Positions 1-5,407 of a DNA stretch of 48,904 bases are shown piece by piece. Position numbers and translations under genes: made by a program. The DNA is from a virus. Positions within the stretch are counted from its first letter, which is position 1. The number at the start of each line of letters is the position of its first letter. The notes under the pieces were generated by a model that saw nothing but the letters and a program-made list of their open reading frames with translations, did no database searches and was not told where the DNA came from. The stretch is taken from the IMG/VR virus record IMGVR_UViG_3300027816_000146, positions 1-48,904 of that record; one strand, 5' to 3'.

Positions 1-77
1 CCTTGTTCTTTCCAACGAATAGCTCTCTTAGCTGCCGCCTTCATACCAGCGGTGGGCTTGTATCCTTCTTTAGCCAT
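1..77 (-). CDS. 5' end of a head-region protein, cut by the window edge
   Basis: An ATG at 75-77 opens 25 codons plus two bases that run off the window. It overlaps the TGA of the preceding gene by one base (TGATG), as is usual in this genome. The visible N-terminus contains K-P-T-x2-M-x3-A-x-R-A-x2-W-K. From memory this resembles the start of a small domain found in actinophage proteins encoded next to the portal and head protease, often followed by a glycine-rich GGT stretch; this is recall, not a search. Position after the lysis genes and before the (missing) portal fits a head-module protein. Confidence 0.5.
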   Translation of the reverse strand, partial: MAKEGYKPTAGMKAAAKRAIRWKEQ

Positions 78-220
78 CACTTCTCCTTTACGCTGACAAC
101 TTTGACATTTCTGACTTCGTCATCAACTCCGAATATGTCGTTTAAATAGTCTACAGCATCATTCTCGTCAAATGCCTGTACTTCTGCTTCAATCTCTAAT
201 TTTACCTTATATGTCTTCAT
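77..220 (-). CDS. hypothetical small acidic protein, 47 aa
   Basis: Short ORF starting at the ATG at 218-220, which overlaps the endolysin stop (TAATG), and ending in TGA at 77-79, which overlaps the next ATG. The product begins MKTYKVKLEIEAEV and is rich in Asp and Glu, with alternating hydrophobic and charged residues that suggest a short beta-rich domain. The beta-strand followed by an acidic helix (DENDAVDYLND) recalls small phage proteins of unknown function in which a residue-spaced helix follows two strands. No function assigned. The one-base overlaps on both sides support it as a real, translationally coupled gene. Confidence 0.6.
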   Translation of the reverse strand: MKTYKVKLEIEAEVQAFDENDAVDYLNDIFGVDDEVRNVKVVSVKEK

Positions 221-759
221 TATGCTTTGAACTTAGGGCGTCCAAATCCTACTATGGAGATAGGTACATTCTTCTTATTCTTCTTAAATGCACGAAGTTG
301 CCTGCAGGCTTCCCCGCCATTTCTTTGACTTCCCTTTTTGCTGCTTGAAGTATTTCCTTCAATGCACCATACAGTTCCATCTTCATTGTCTTCAACAACG
401 ATTCCAACATGCGAAATCCTATCTACTCCATCTCCAGGGAAATCAAAATAAGCAATATCTCCTGGCTCTGGATCTGCAACATCTACATCTATCCATCTTC
501 CAGATTTCTTAAATGCGGCTGCACCACCTGGAGTATAAACTGTATTTGGAACCTTTACGCCAGCCTGATTTGCACACCACATTACGAATGATCCGCACCA
601 TGGCTGGAAGTTAGCTTTTGTAAACGCACCATACTTTGTCTCATTGTCTTTTGGACCTTCAATATATCCAACTTGAGATTTAGCAACTTGAATTAAACGG
701 GCAGCGCTTCCTTTAGGAGCCTTTGCCGTTTCTTCTGGTACTAGAAAGTTATCTGACAT
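220..759 (-). CDS. endolysin, CHAP-domain peptidoglycan hydrolase
   Basis: A 179-residue protein with a CHAP (cysteine, histidine-dependent amidohydrolase/peptidase) fold. The catalytic Cys is C55 in QPWCGSFVMW and the catalytic His is H117 in RISHVGIVV. Between them lies the typical PEPGDIAYFDF stretch. CHAP enzymes cleave peptide cross-links or the amide bond of peptidoglycan at the end of infection. There is no signal peptide, so release needs a holin; two small membrane proteins are encoded just upstream (1437-1631 and 761-1204). No separate cell-wall-binding domain is visible; the C-terminal 40 residues are Lys-rich and may help bind the wall. The single-domain length is typical for small phage CHAP lysins. 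Confidence 0.88.
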   Translation of the reverse strand: MSDNFLVPEETAKAPKGSAARLIQVAKSQVGYIEGPKDNETKYGAFTKANFQPWCGSFVMWCANQAGVKVPNTVYTPGGAAAFKKSGRWIDVDVADPEPGDIAYFDFPGDGVDRISHVGIVVEDNEDGTVWCIEGNTSSSKKGSQRNGGEACRQLRAFKKNKKNVPISIVGFGRPKFKA

Positions 760-760
760 T

Positions 761-1204
761 TTAATCTTTATCCCATTCTGTATCTACTGGCTGTTCTGCT
801 GGCATTTGATCATTTGGCTTTGCATCAAGACGAGCCCTGACTGCATCTGCTTCTACTTCAGCCTTTAATTCATTAATTTCTAATTCTGATTCAAGCTTCT
901 TATCTGCTTGAGTATTCTTTGCATCTATTTCTTTGTTTGCCATTTGCGCCGCCATAACATCTTTAGCACCAGATTGACCGATCAATAGACCTGCAAGAGT
1001 ACCTGTGATAAATGTTGCAACGCTACCAAGCACATTAAAGAACATTTTATCATTTTCTGACTGTGCTCCAATTGGCTGGGTTACAAATATAAGAGCGTAC
1101 AAAATACCTAGTGATGTACACAATAAAATTGTTCCAAGCGTGATGCCAAGAATAAATTTTAATCTTGCATCAAGATCTGCTGGGGTTAATCTTTCTCTAG
1201 CCAT
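761..1204 (-). CDS. membrane protein with two TM helices and a coiled-coil tail (holin candidate)
   Basis: A 147-residue protein with two predicted membrane segments, about residues 15-41 (ILGITLGTILLCTSLGILYA) and 56-78 (VLGSVATFITGTLAGLLIG). A charged, heptad-like C-terminal tail of about 65 residues follows and ends very acidic. It sits directly before the CHAP lysin and its ATG overlaps the end of the lipoprotein gene by 8 nt, so the three are co-translated. Size, two-helix hairpin and position fit a holin or holin-associated protein. The 64-residue protein at 1437-1631 is the rival candidate; which one forms the lethal hole cannot be told from sequence. Confidence 0.62.
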   Translation of the reverse strand: MARERLTPADLDARLKFILGITLGTILLCTSLGILYALIFVTQPIGAQSENDKMFFNVLGSVATFITGTLAGLLIGQSGAKDVMAAQMANKEIDAKNTQADKKLESELEINELKAEVEADAVRARLDAKPNDQMPAEQPVDTEWDKD

Positions 1205-1418
1205 TCTTTACCTTTGATTTCTGGTACTCATCCCATACTTCCTGTCCAACTAAATCTCTTGAACAAGTTCCAGTAGTCTCACAAATTGGAGGATTGCATT
1301 CTGCCTTTTCCCAATTTGCTGGGTCTTGGCATTCATAACGGAATGAACCATCAAAATTACACGATGTAACTGTGAGGGCTAGCATTATACTAGCTAATGA
1401 GGCACCTAATTTTCTCAT
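1197..1418 (-). CDS. small phage lipoprotein
   Basis: A 73-residue product with a short basic start (MRKLG), a hydrophobic stretch and a lipobox LTVTSC at residues about 15-20, so Cys-20 is expected to be lipidated and the mature protein anchored outside the membrane. The mature part holds several further cysteines (YEC, AEC, PPICETTGTC), which may form disulfides. It lies inside the lysis cassette between two membrane-protein genes. Known phage lipoproteins block superinfection or take part in lysis; either is possible here, with no direct evidence. The ATG follows a TATAAT box by only 6 nt and lacks a clear Shine-Dalgarno, so a leaderless mRNA is likely. Confidence 0.65.
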   Translation of the reverse strand: MRKLGASLASIMLALTVTSCNFDGSFRYECQDPANWEKAECNPPICETTGTCSRDLVGQEVWDEYQKSKVKNG

Positions 1419-1424
1419 GCCTCT

Positions 1425-1433
1425 ATTATAGCA
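1425..1433 (-). promoter_or_regulatory. extended -10 promoter, leaderless start of the lipoprotein gene
   Basis: TGCTATAAT on the minus strand, in the 18-nt gap between the TAG of the 64-aa membrane protein and the lipoprotein ATG. Six bases (AGAGGC) separate the box from the ATG, so the expected start of transcription is the start codon itself. The candidate -35 (TTCGAA at 17 nt) is poor. Confidence 0.6.
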
Positions 1434-1436
1434 TTT

Positions 1437-1631
1437 CTATTCTTCTTTTCGAAGAGGGATGGTAGCAAGCCAAATAACAGTAGCAATTACTGTTGCTACG
1501 CCCACTACCTGCTGGGCGCTACCCGTTAGGGTCAACCATGCTATAAAAAACCCTAGGAGGGTAAATATTTGGGCAATGCTTTCTTTAATTACCTCCCAAA
1601 TATAATTTAGGATTCCCTTAATTATTTTCAT
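1437..1631 (-). CDS. small membrane protein, holin-like
   Basis: A 64-residue protein with an N-terminal amphipathic stretch (MKIIKGILNYIWEVIKES), then two hydrophobic segments (about 19-38 and 41-57) and a charged end (LRKEE). The size, two close membrane passes and short charged tail are those of small class II holins. It starts with a strong AAGGAGG eight bases before the ATG and overlaps the stop of the PA14 gene (TAATG). Placed upstream of the lipoprotein, second membrane protein and CHAP lysin, it is a good holin candidate. Holins share little sequence, so this rests on topology and context. Confidence 0.55.
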   Translation of the reverse strand: MKIIKGILNYIWEVIKESIAQIFTLLGFFIAWLTLTGSAQQVVGVATVIATVIWLATIPLRKEE

Positions 1632-3655
1632 TATATCCTCCTTGTCATGGCTGCTGCCACAATATTGCTTGCAATAATTACTGGCACAATTACTTCCTGT
1701 GCCTTTTCTCTTTGGTCATCTGTCATATCTTTGCCCCACTCTGACGGGCTAAATACTTTTTCAAAATCTATATTTGTAAATGCTCCTATAGGATCTGATA
1801 ATAATTGTTCCGCCGCCAATTCTGTAGTCGCATCTGCTAATGTATATGGCATAGGAGCATCAGCATTTTCTTCCGCCCTATTAGAAAATTCTACCACTGC
1901 CGCCGCTAAAATAGGATTTTCTTTCATCGCTTCAGCAATCACTGCAATTTCCGCAGCCTTAATTCCTAATTCTTCTGCAACTTCCTGCTTTGCTTCTGCT
2001 GATAATTCCACTAAAACATTTGCCACAGCTGCAGCTTGCTCTGGAGTTAATTTAACAATTACATTATCTTTACTAGTTAAATTAGCTAGCGCACTCAAAT
2101 CATCTGTGATACTATTACCTGATGGTTCTTTTGAAGGTTCAGCAGGAGTTGGTTCTGGTTCAGGAGTTGGCTCTGGATTTATATCCGATGGCAGAGGTGA
2201 AGGCTCTGGTGAAGGCTCTGGAGTGGGCTCAGGATCAACAGTTGGTTCTGGCTTCGGCTCATCTGTGGTTTCAGGCGTTGGCTCAGGAGTGGGATCGACT
2301 GGTTCAGTTTGCTCAGGTGATGGTTCAGGAGAGGGGGTAGGCTGTGGAGATGGTTCTGGTTCTAGGGTCTCTTCTGGCGTTGGCTCTGGTGTGGGTTCTG
2401 GGCTATTGGATTGCTCAGGGGTAGGTTCTGGTTTAGGTTGATTCGCTGCAGCATTTGCAGCAGCTTGTGCAATTGCAATTGCAATTTCTCTAGCTAATTG
2501 TTCTTCATAATAATTCCAAGCATCATCAATAGCATTATTTAAATCTATAATTGATTGATTATAAGCATCTATAGTATTATTTTTTGCGGTTAAAGCATTA
2601 GATGTGTTTGTAATTGCAGTATTATGTGCAGCTGTTTTATTTGTTAAAGTTTGATTGTAAGTTGTTAAAGTTGAATTAGCAGAATTATATTGAGATAACG
2701 CTGTTTGATATTGAGAATATTTGGTATCACGATCTGCTTGCAAAGAGGCTCTATCGTCTATTTGTTGTTGTGTTAATGGAGATCCATAGGCAATCCACTC
2801 TGCTGGAATTCCGCTCCACCATTGATTTGTTCCAACTCCGACATGCATATTTCCTGGACCACCGCCGTTATACCACCAAGCTTGCAACTGTAATGTTTTA
2901 TCAGAAGATGTATCAAACCATTGAGTATATGGGCTCCAAGAAGTTCCCTGTTCTTGCCATTGTTCTGTAGCTAAAACTCCATCAACATAAAGTCTAAATC
3001 CATCATCAGTAGATCCAGCAAATTTTACTGCATCTATTTCGGCTGGTACTGTGATAGTTGCTTCAAATATACCAATTATATTTTGAGATAGACCACAAAT
3101 AGCCCCAGACCCAGCCCATATATCAAATGTAGGAATAGTTCCATGACACATTAATCCAGCTCCTTGAGCTAAATATGCGTAATTACCCATACGAGACAAT
3201 GGGTATATTCTAAAATAAACACCTGTACTTCCGCCATTTCCATATGTTGCGATATGTGCATTAAGTGCTATTTGTGCAGAATTGTAAGTGTTATACTTAT
3301 TATTTTTATCAGTTAGCTTTGTAGACACTATAGCAGTCTGGGTATCAACTGCGGTTTGAGCTATTTGTTTTTCAGATAAAGCTGTTTCTTCTGCTGCTAC
3401 CGCCGCATCATAAGAATCTGAAGCATCGTCTCTTGCGTCTTTTGCAGCTACTGCAGCATCATATTTATCTTCTGCTTCAGAAATTAAAAATTGAAATTCT
3501 TCTTTGTAATTTAAATCAGCGACACTTGCGTTTAATTCTTGTATTTCTTGAGCGGCTAAACCCAATGGATCATCACTATATGCAGGCGTTAAAAACAGCC
3601 AACCAAAGCCTAAAATGGCGGCTAATGATAATCTCCATAATTTAGTCCTAGTCAA
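1631..3655 (-). CDS. secreted PA14-domain protein with Pro-rich linker
   Basis: A 674-residue protein. Residues 1-27 form a signal peptide (basic start, hydrophobic core, cleavage near AYS/DD). Residues 35-135 and 298-390 are Ala/Asn/Gln-rich and probably coiled. Residues about 145-295 form a PA14-like beta-barrel, with the typical GSTDDGFRLYVDG motif and a later aromatic strand (LQAWWYNGGGPGN). PA14 domains often bind glycans. Residues about 405-510 are a PEPTPEPT-type linker of the kind that spans cell walls, and the C-terminal 165 residues are an Ala/Glu-rich helical domain. It starts the lysis/surface block, from a TTG codon behind AAGGAG. A secreted or wall-attached protein that binds sugars, perhaps aiding lysis, release or exclusion of other phages, is inferred; it could instead be a virion surface protein. 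Confidence 0.7.
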   Translation of the reverse strand: MTRTKLWRLSLAAILGFGWLFLTPAYSDDPLGLAAQEIQELNASVADLNYKEEFQFLISEAEDKYDAAVAAKDARDDASDSYDAAVAAEETALSEKQIAQTAVDTQTAIVSTKLTDKNNKYNTYNSAQIALNAHIATYGNGGSTGVYFRIYPLSRMGNYAYLAQGAGLMCHGTIPTFDIWAGSGAICGLSQNIIGIFEATITVPAEIDAVKFAGSTDDGFRLYVDGVLATEQWQEQGTSWSPYTQWFDTSSDKTLQLQAWWYNGGGPGNMHVGVGTNQWWSGIPAEWIAYGSPLTQQQIDDRASLQADRDTKYSQYQTALSQYNSANSTLTTYNQTLTNKTAAHNTAITNTSNALTAKNNTIDAYNQSIIDLNNAIDDAWNYYEEQLAREIAIAIAQAAANAAANQPKPEPTPEQSNSPEPTPEPTPEETLEPEPSPQPTPSPEPSPEQTEPVDPTPEPTPETTDEPKPEPTVDPEPTPEPSPEPSPLPSDINPEPTPEPEPTPAEPSKEPSGNSITDDLSALANLTSKDNVIVKLTPEQAAAVANVLVELSAEAKQEVAEELGIKAAEIAVIAEAMKENPILAAAVVEFSNRAEENADAPMPYTLADATTELAAEQLLSDPIGAFTNIDFEKVFSPSEWGKDMTDDQREKAQEVIVPVIIASNIVAAAMTRRI

Positions 3656-3664
3656 CTATAACTC

Positions 3665-3699
3665 CTTGTTACAACTTTTGCAACAAGTTAATTATAACA
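3665..3699 (-). promoter_or_regulatory. promoter and start-site hairpin of the PA14 gene
   Basis: TGTTATAAT (3691-3699) overlaps the end of the FmdB gene. It is followed by an inverted repeat, CTTGTTGCAA (3687-3678), AAG, TTGTAACAAG (3674-3665), which forms a ten-pair stem with one G-U. The repeat covers the expected transcription start, so it may be an operator or a hairpin at the 5' end of the message. No good -35. Confidence 0.5.
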
Positions 3700-3704
3700 T
3701 TGAA

Positions 3705-3887
3705 CTATTTAGCGTTATCTGTTTTGTAAAAGCCTGTGCCTTTAAACTGAATGCCGAATGTGTTGAATTGTTTAACCATTGCCGCACCGCATTTTTCACA
3801 AAGCTCTACTGTGTTGGCTTGTGTTATTGGCTTAGGTATTTCTTTTGTGTATGAACAAATCACACACTTGTAATCATAAGCTGGCAC
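3705..3887 (-). CDS. FmdB-family zinc-ribbon protein
   Basis: A 60-residue protein with the FmdB/CxxC-CxxC-SSSS pattern: MPAYDYKC at the start, Cys pairs C8-x2-C11 and C31-x2-C34, and an F-KGTGFYKTD tail. FmdB proteins are small zinc ribbons of poorly known, possibly regulatory function, widespread in bacteria; the name comes from a formamidase operon regulator. Phage copies are not well studied. The start is GTG at 3885-3887 behind AGGAG. It has its own promoter and a long leader after hsp20, suggesting independent control. The leader can fold so that the Shine-Dalgarno is paired. Confidence 0.8.
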   Translation of the reverse strand: MPAYDYKCVICSYTKEIPKPITQANTVELCEKCGAAMVKQFNTFGIQFKGTGFYKTDNAK

Positions 3888-3892
3888 TCTAT

Positions 3893-3910
3893 CTCCTAAA
3901 TTTAAAGGAG
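3893..3910 (-). promoter_or_regulatory. hairpin that pairs the fmdB Shine-Dalgarno
   Basis: On the minus strand CTCCT (3910-3906) pairs with AGGAG (3897-3893), which is the ribosome-binding site 5 nt before the GTG start. The eight-base loop is A/T only. Such a fold would reduce translation until melted or bound, so translational control (temperature or a factor) is possible. Five base pairs only, so weak. Confidence 0.4.
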
Positions 3911-3938
3911 CAGTTTAGCCGCATGCTCAGGCGGATCC

Positions 3939-3991
3939 TAGGCTGCGATGCCCAGGTTACTATTATACTATTTCTTCTTCTTACGTTTCAA
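3939..3991 (-). promoter_or_regulatory. fmdB promoter with start-site hairpin
   Basis: TTGAAA (3986-3991), an 18-nt spacer and TATAAT (3962-3967), lying over the hsp20 stop codon. Five bases after the -10 a CCTGGGC/GCCTAGG stem (one G-U, six-base loop) begins at the predicted start of transcription. The -35 matches consensus at five of six positions. Confidence 0.6.
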
Positions 3992-4477
3992 GAGGCCTTC
4001 TTTTTCTGCCTGCTCAAGCATTTCATCCTGCTCTGCGCCAGAAATTGCGGCTAATTCATCACCATCAGTAATTGAAAATACTTTTGGTTTTGCTTCCTCT
4101 GGAACCCTTTTAATTAAATTAACTATTAGCATTCCTTGTAGCATTATAGCGCTATGTACTTCAACATATTCTGCAAGAGAAAATGTTCTTGTAAAATTGC
4201 GGCCTCCAATACCTCTGTGAATGTAGGTGCTACTGGTATCCGATTTGCTTTCACCAGTAATCGTTAAAACATTTTTTTCCTGCTTTACTGTGATGTCTTC
4301 TTTGCTGAATCCTGCCAAAGCAATTTCAACAGCATAGGAGTCTTCTCCAATTTGTTTTAGATTGTATGGCGGGTAATTAGTAGATGCACCCATAAGTTTT
4401 TCAAGATCTTTAAAGTGGCGATCCCAGCCAATAAAAAATGGATCTTTAAAAAGATCCAATGATAGGTTTGTAACCAT
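3968..4477 (-). CDS. hsp20: small heat-shock protein, Hsp20/alpha-crystallin family
   Basis: A 169-residue chaperone. Residues about 38-135 are the alpha-crystallin domain: Y-AVEIALAGFSKEDI, then VLTITGES and the A-x-x-x-x-G-x-L family motif as AIMLQGMLIVNL. The N-terminal arm (SLDLFKDPFFIGWDRHF) is the usual hydrophobic substrate-binding region. Small heat-shock proteins hold unfolding proteins in a refoldable state. Phages, notably cyanophages and other aquatic phages, carry them, possibly to protect folding of virion proteins during the burst. The C-terminus ends KRKKKK, and the usual I-x-I/V anchor is not obvious. It has its own promoter with an inverted repeat and a strong AAGGAGG, so high, separately controlled expression is likely. 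Confidence 0.9.
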   Translation of the reverse strand: MVTNLSLDLFKDPFFIGWDRHFKDLEKLMGASTNYPPYNLKQIGEDSYAVEIALAGFSKEDITVKQEKNVLTITGESKSDTSSTYIHRGIGGRNFTRTFSLAEYVEVHSAIMLQGMLIVNLIKRVPEEAKPKVFSITDGDELAAISGAEQDEMLEQAEKEGLLKRKKKK

Positions 4478-4505
4478 TTTATTCCTCCTTCAAGCGAATA
4501 AATTA

Positions 4506-4565
4506 ATATGTGGGCCCCTAACGGCGACCCACATATATTATAGCAAAAAGCTTTTTAGATTACAA
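4506..4565 (-). promoter_or_regulatory. hsp20 promoter overlapped by a perfect inverted repeat
   Basis: TTGTAA (4560-4565), 17 nt, TATAAT (4537-4542) with TGC before it. Immediately downstream lies a perfect nine-base inverted repeat, ATATGTGGG (4536-4528) and CCCACATAT (4514-4506), with a 13-nt spacer, covering the expected start of transcription. It may be an operator, or a terminator for read-through whose 5' arm is lost from messages starting here. It does not match the CIRCE or HspR heat-shock operators. Confidence 0.65.
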
Positions 4566-4739
4566 GATGCGCTTTTTCTTTTCTTTCATCTTTTCTTCAT
4601 TTGCTGTTGCAGCATACAAAGCCCTCTGGTGAGCCAAAGCTCTACCTCTGCTTGGGTGGCATCCTTTGAGTTCGCCTTTGTCATTGACTACTGCAAACCC
4701 TCTGCAACCTGCTACATTTTGTTTAATGTCGTATGGCAT
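4560..4739 (-). CDS. small conserved phage domain protein, 59 aa
   Basis: ATG at 4737-4739 behind GGAG; stop TAA at 4560-4562. The product reads ...NVAGCRGFAVVNDKGELKG followed by C-H-P-S-R-x-R-A-L-A-H-Q-R-A-L. This C-x2-F-A-V-V...G-C-H...A-x2-Q-x-A-L pattern is familiar from short domains that occur alone or fused to phage head proteins, where Cys and His may bind a metal. That recognition is from memory. The tail is Lys-rich. Its stop codon is part of the -35 of the hsp20 promoter, showing how compact the region is. Confidence 0.65.
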   Translation of the reverse strand: MPYDIKQNVAGCRGFAVVNDKGELKGCHPSRGRALAHQRALYAATANEEKMKEKKKRIL

Positions 4740-4747
4740 TTTATCTC

Positions 4748-5053
4748 CTATTCGTTTGGCGTGTCTGGGAAATCCATTTGGATTAAACCCATTTCTTTCG
4801 CCATTTGTTGTCCTTCTGGACTTAAATGTAAAGTGGCTTCTAGATTTTCATCATATTCCACTTCCATTAAACCTTTTTCATATAATTTAATTAAAGATTC
4901 GTCAATATGCTGGATGTGTGCCTCCCATAATTCTGGGGCTACATCTTTTGCTTTTTCATGGATAGCAAAAATCATTTCGCCATTTTCATCCACGCCCTCT
5001 AGGGTTATCGCACCTATTTCTAAATAGTATTGCAGTTCCATGTCCTCATCCAT
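4748..5053 (-). CDS. hypothetical acidic protein, 101 aa
   Basis: A 101-residue, very acidic protein (MDEDMELQYYLEIGAITLEG). The second half (DESLIKLYEKGLMEVEYDENL...LSPEGQQMAKEM) looks like a winged-helix arrangement: a recognition-like helix, two short strands forming a wing, then a final helix with the S-P-E-G turn often seen in wHTH proteins. That is fold-level inference; no family recognised. It lies between the tRNA and the 59-aa gene. The ATG follows a TATAAT box by six bases without a leader, which suggests leaderless translation. Confidence 0.6.
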   Translation of the reverse strand: MDEDMELQYYLEIGAITLEGVDENGEMIFAIHEKAKDVAPELWEAHIQHIDESLIKLYEKGLMEVEYDENLEATLHLSPEGQQMAKEMGLIQMDFPDTPNE

Positions 5054-5059
5054 ATCTCT

Positions 5060-5065
5060 ATTATA
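5060..5065 (-). promoter_or_regulatory. -10 box of a leaderless promoter
   Basis: TATAAT, then AGAGAT, then the ATG at 5053. The box is only 11 nt past the 3' end of the tRNA, so any -35 would lie inside the tRNA; none is clear. The six-base gap equals that seen at 1418 and 31373. Confidence 0.5.
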
Positions 5066-5075
5066 CTCTCTTTTG

Positions 5076-5149
5076 TGTGGCGTGTAGGACTTGAACCTAC
5101 GACGACCAAATTATGAGTTTGGGGCTCTGACCAACTGAGCTAACGCCAC
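5076..5149 (-). tRNA. tRNA-Met, anticodon CAT
   Basis: A complete cloverleaf of 74 nt with discriminator A. The acceptor stem GTGGCGT/ACGCCAC is fully paired, the D arm GCTC-GAGC has GG in its loop, the anticodon stem CCAAA/TTTGG carries loop CTCATAA (anticodon CAT, A37), the variable loop has five bases and the T arm is GTAGG-TTCAAGT-CCTAC. CCA is not encoded. The paired first base (G1-C72) argues against an initiator tRNA, so it is an elongator Met tRNA or a lysidine-modified Ile tRNA reading ATA. It is transcribed with the phage genes, on the same strand. Confidence 0.95.
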
Positions 5150-5155
5150 AGGGTC

Positions 5156-5407
5156 TTATTGTATTGTCCCGTCCTCATTTTTGTCAATAGTTGTTTCTAC
5201 CAACTGCTGGACATAGTCAGAGAAGTGTTTTCTGACGCTTCCTGGCGGTCTTGATCCAAGAGATTTCCACAGCCTCTTGTATTCAATTACATTTGCAAAT
5301 GTTGTAGGACACAGCATGTACCCAGCGTACTCTTTTAAAGTAGTTGGAAGCGGCACATGCTTTCCACAGCACTTACATTCTCTTGCTTTTTCTTGGTATA
5401 TGCTCAT
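5156..5407 (-). CDS. putative zinc-binding protein, 83 aa
   Basis: Starts at an ATG that overlaps the terminase stop (ATGA) and ends just before the tRNA. The N-terminal half has cysteines C11, C13 and C14 in RECKCCGKHVPLP and a further Cys in YMLCPTTF, plus one His, suggesting a small zinc ribbon; the CxxCG-K-x-V-P/L start resembles zinc fingers of HNH-type proteins, but no HNH catalytic residues are present. The rest (EYKRLWKSLGSRPPGSVRKHFSDYV) is helical and basic. Role unknown. It follows the large terminase directly, so a packaging or regulatory role is conceivable. Confidence 0.6.
   Translation of the reverse strand: MSIYQEKARECKCCGKHVPLPTTLKEYAGYMLCPTTFANVIEYKRLWKSLGSRPPGSVRKHFSDYVQQLVETTIDKNEDGTIQ

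Noticed and set aside
2100-2440. CRISPR-like or satellite repeat array
   Set aside because: The repeats are degenerate PEPT codons of a protein linker, with no constant repeat and spacer units.
1647-2441. 264-codon open frame on the plus strand
   Set aside because: It is antisense to the Pro/Thr/Glu linker of the PA14 gene; the repetitive codons leave the opposite strand open (Gly/Ser/Val repeats). No ribosome site and all other genes are on the minus strand.
4430-4457. Terminator inside hsp20 (GGATCTTT-AA-AAAGATCC then T-run)
   Set aside because: An eight-pair, AT-rich palindrome in coding sequence; probably chance from codons for DLFKDPFF. Too weak to claim.
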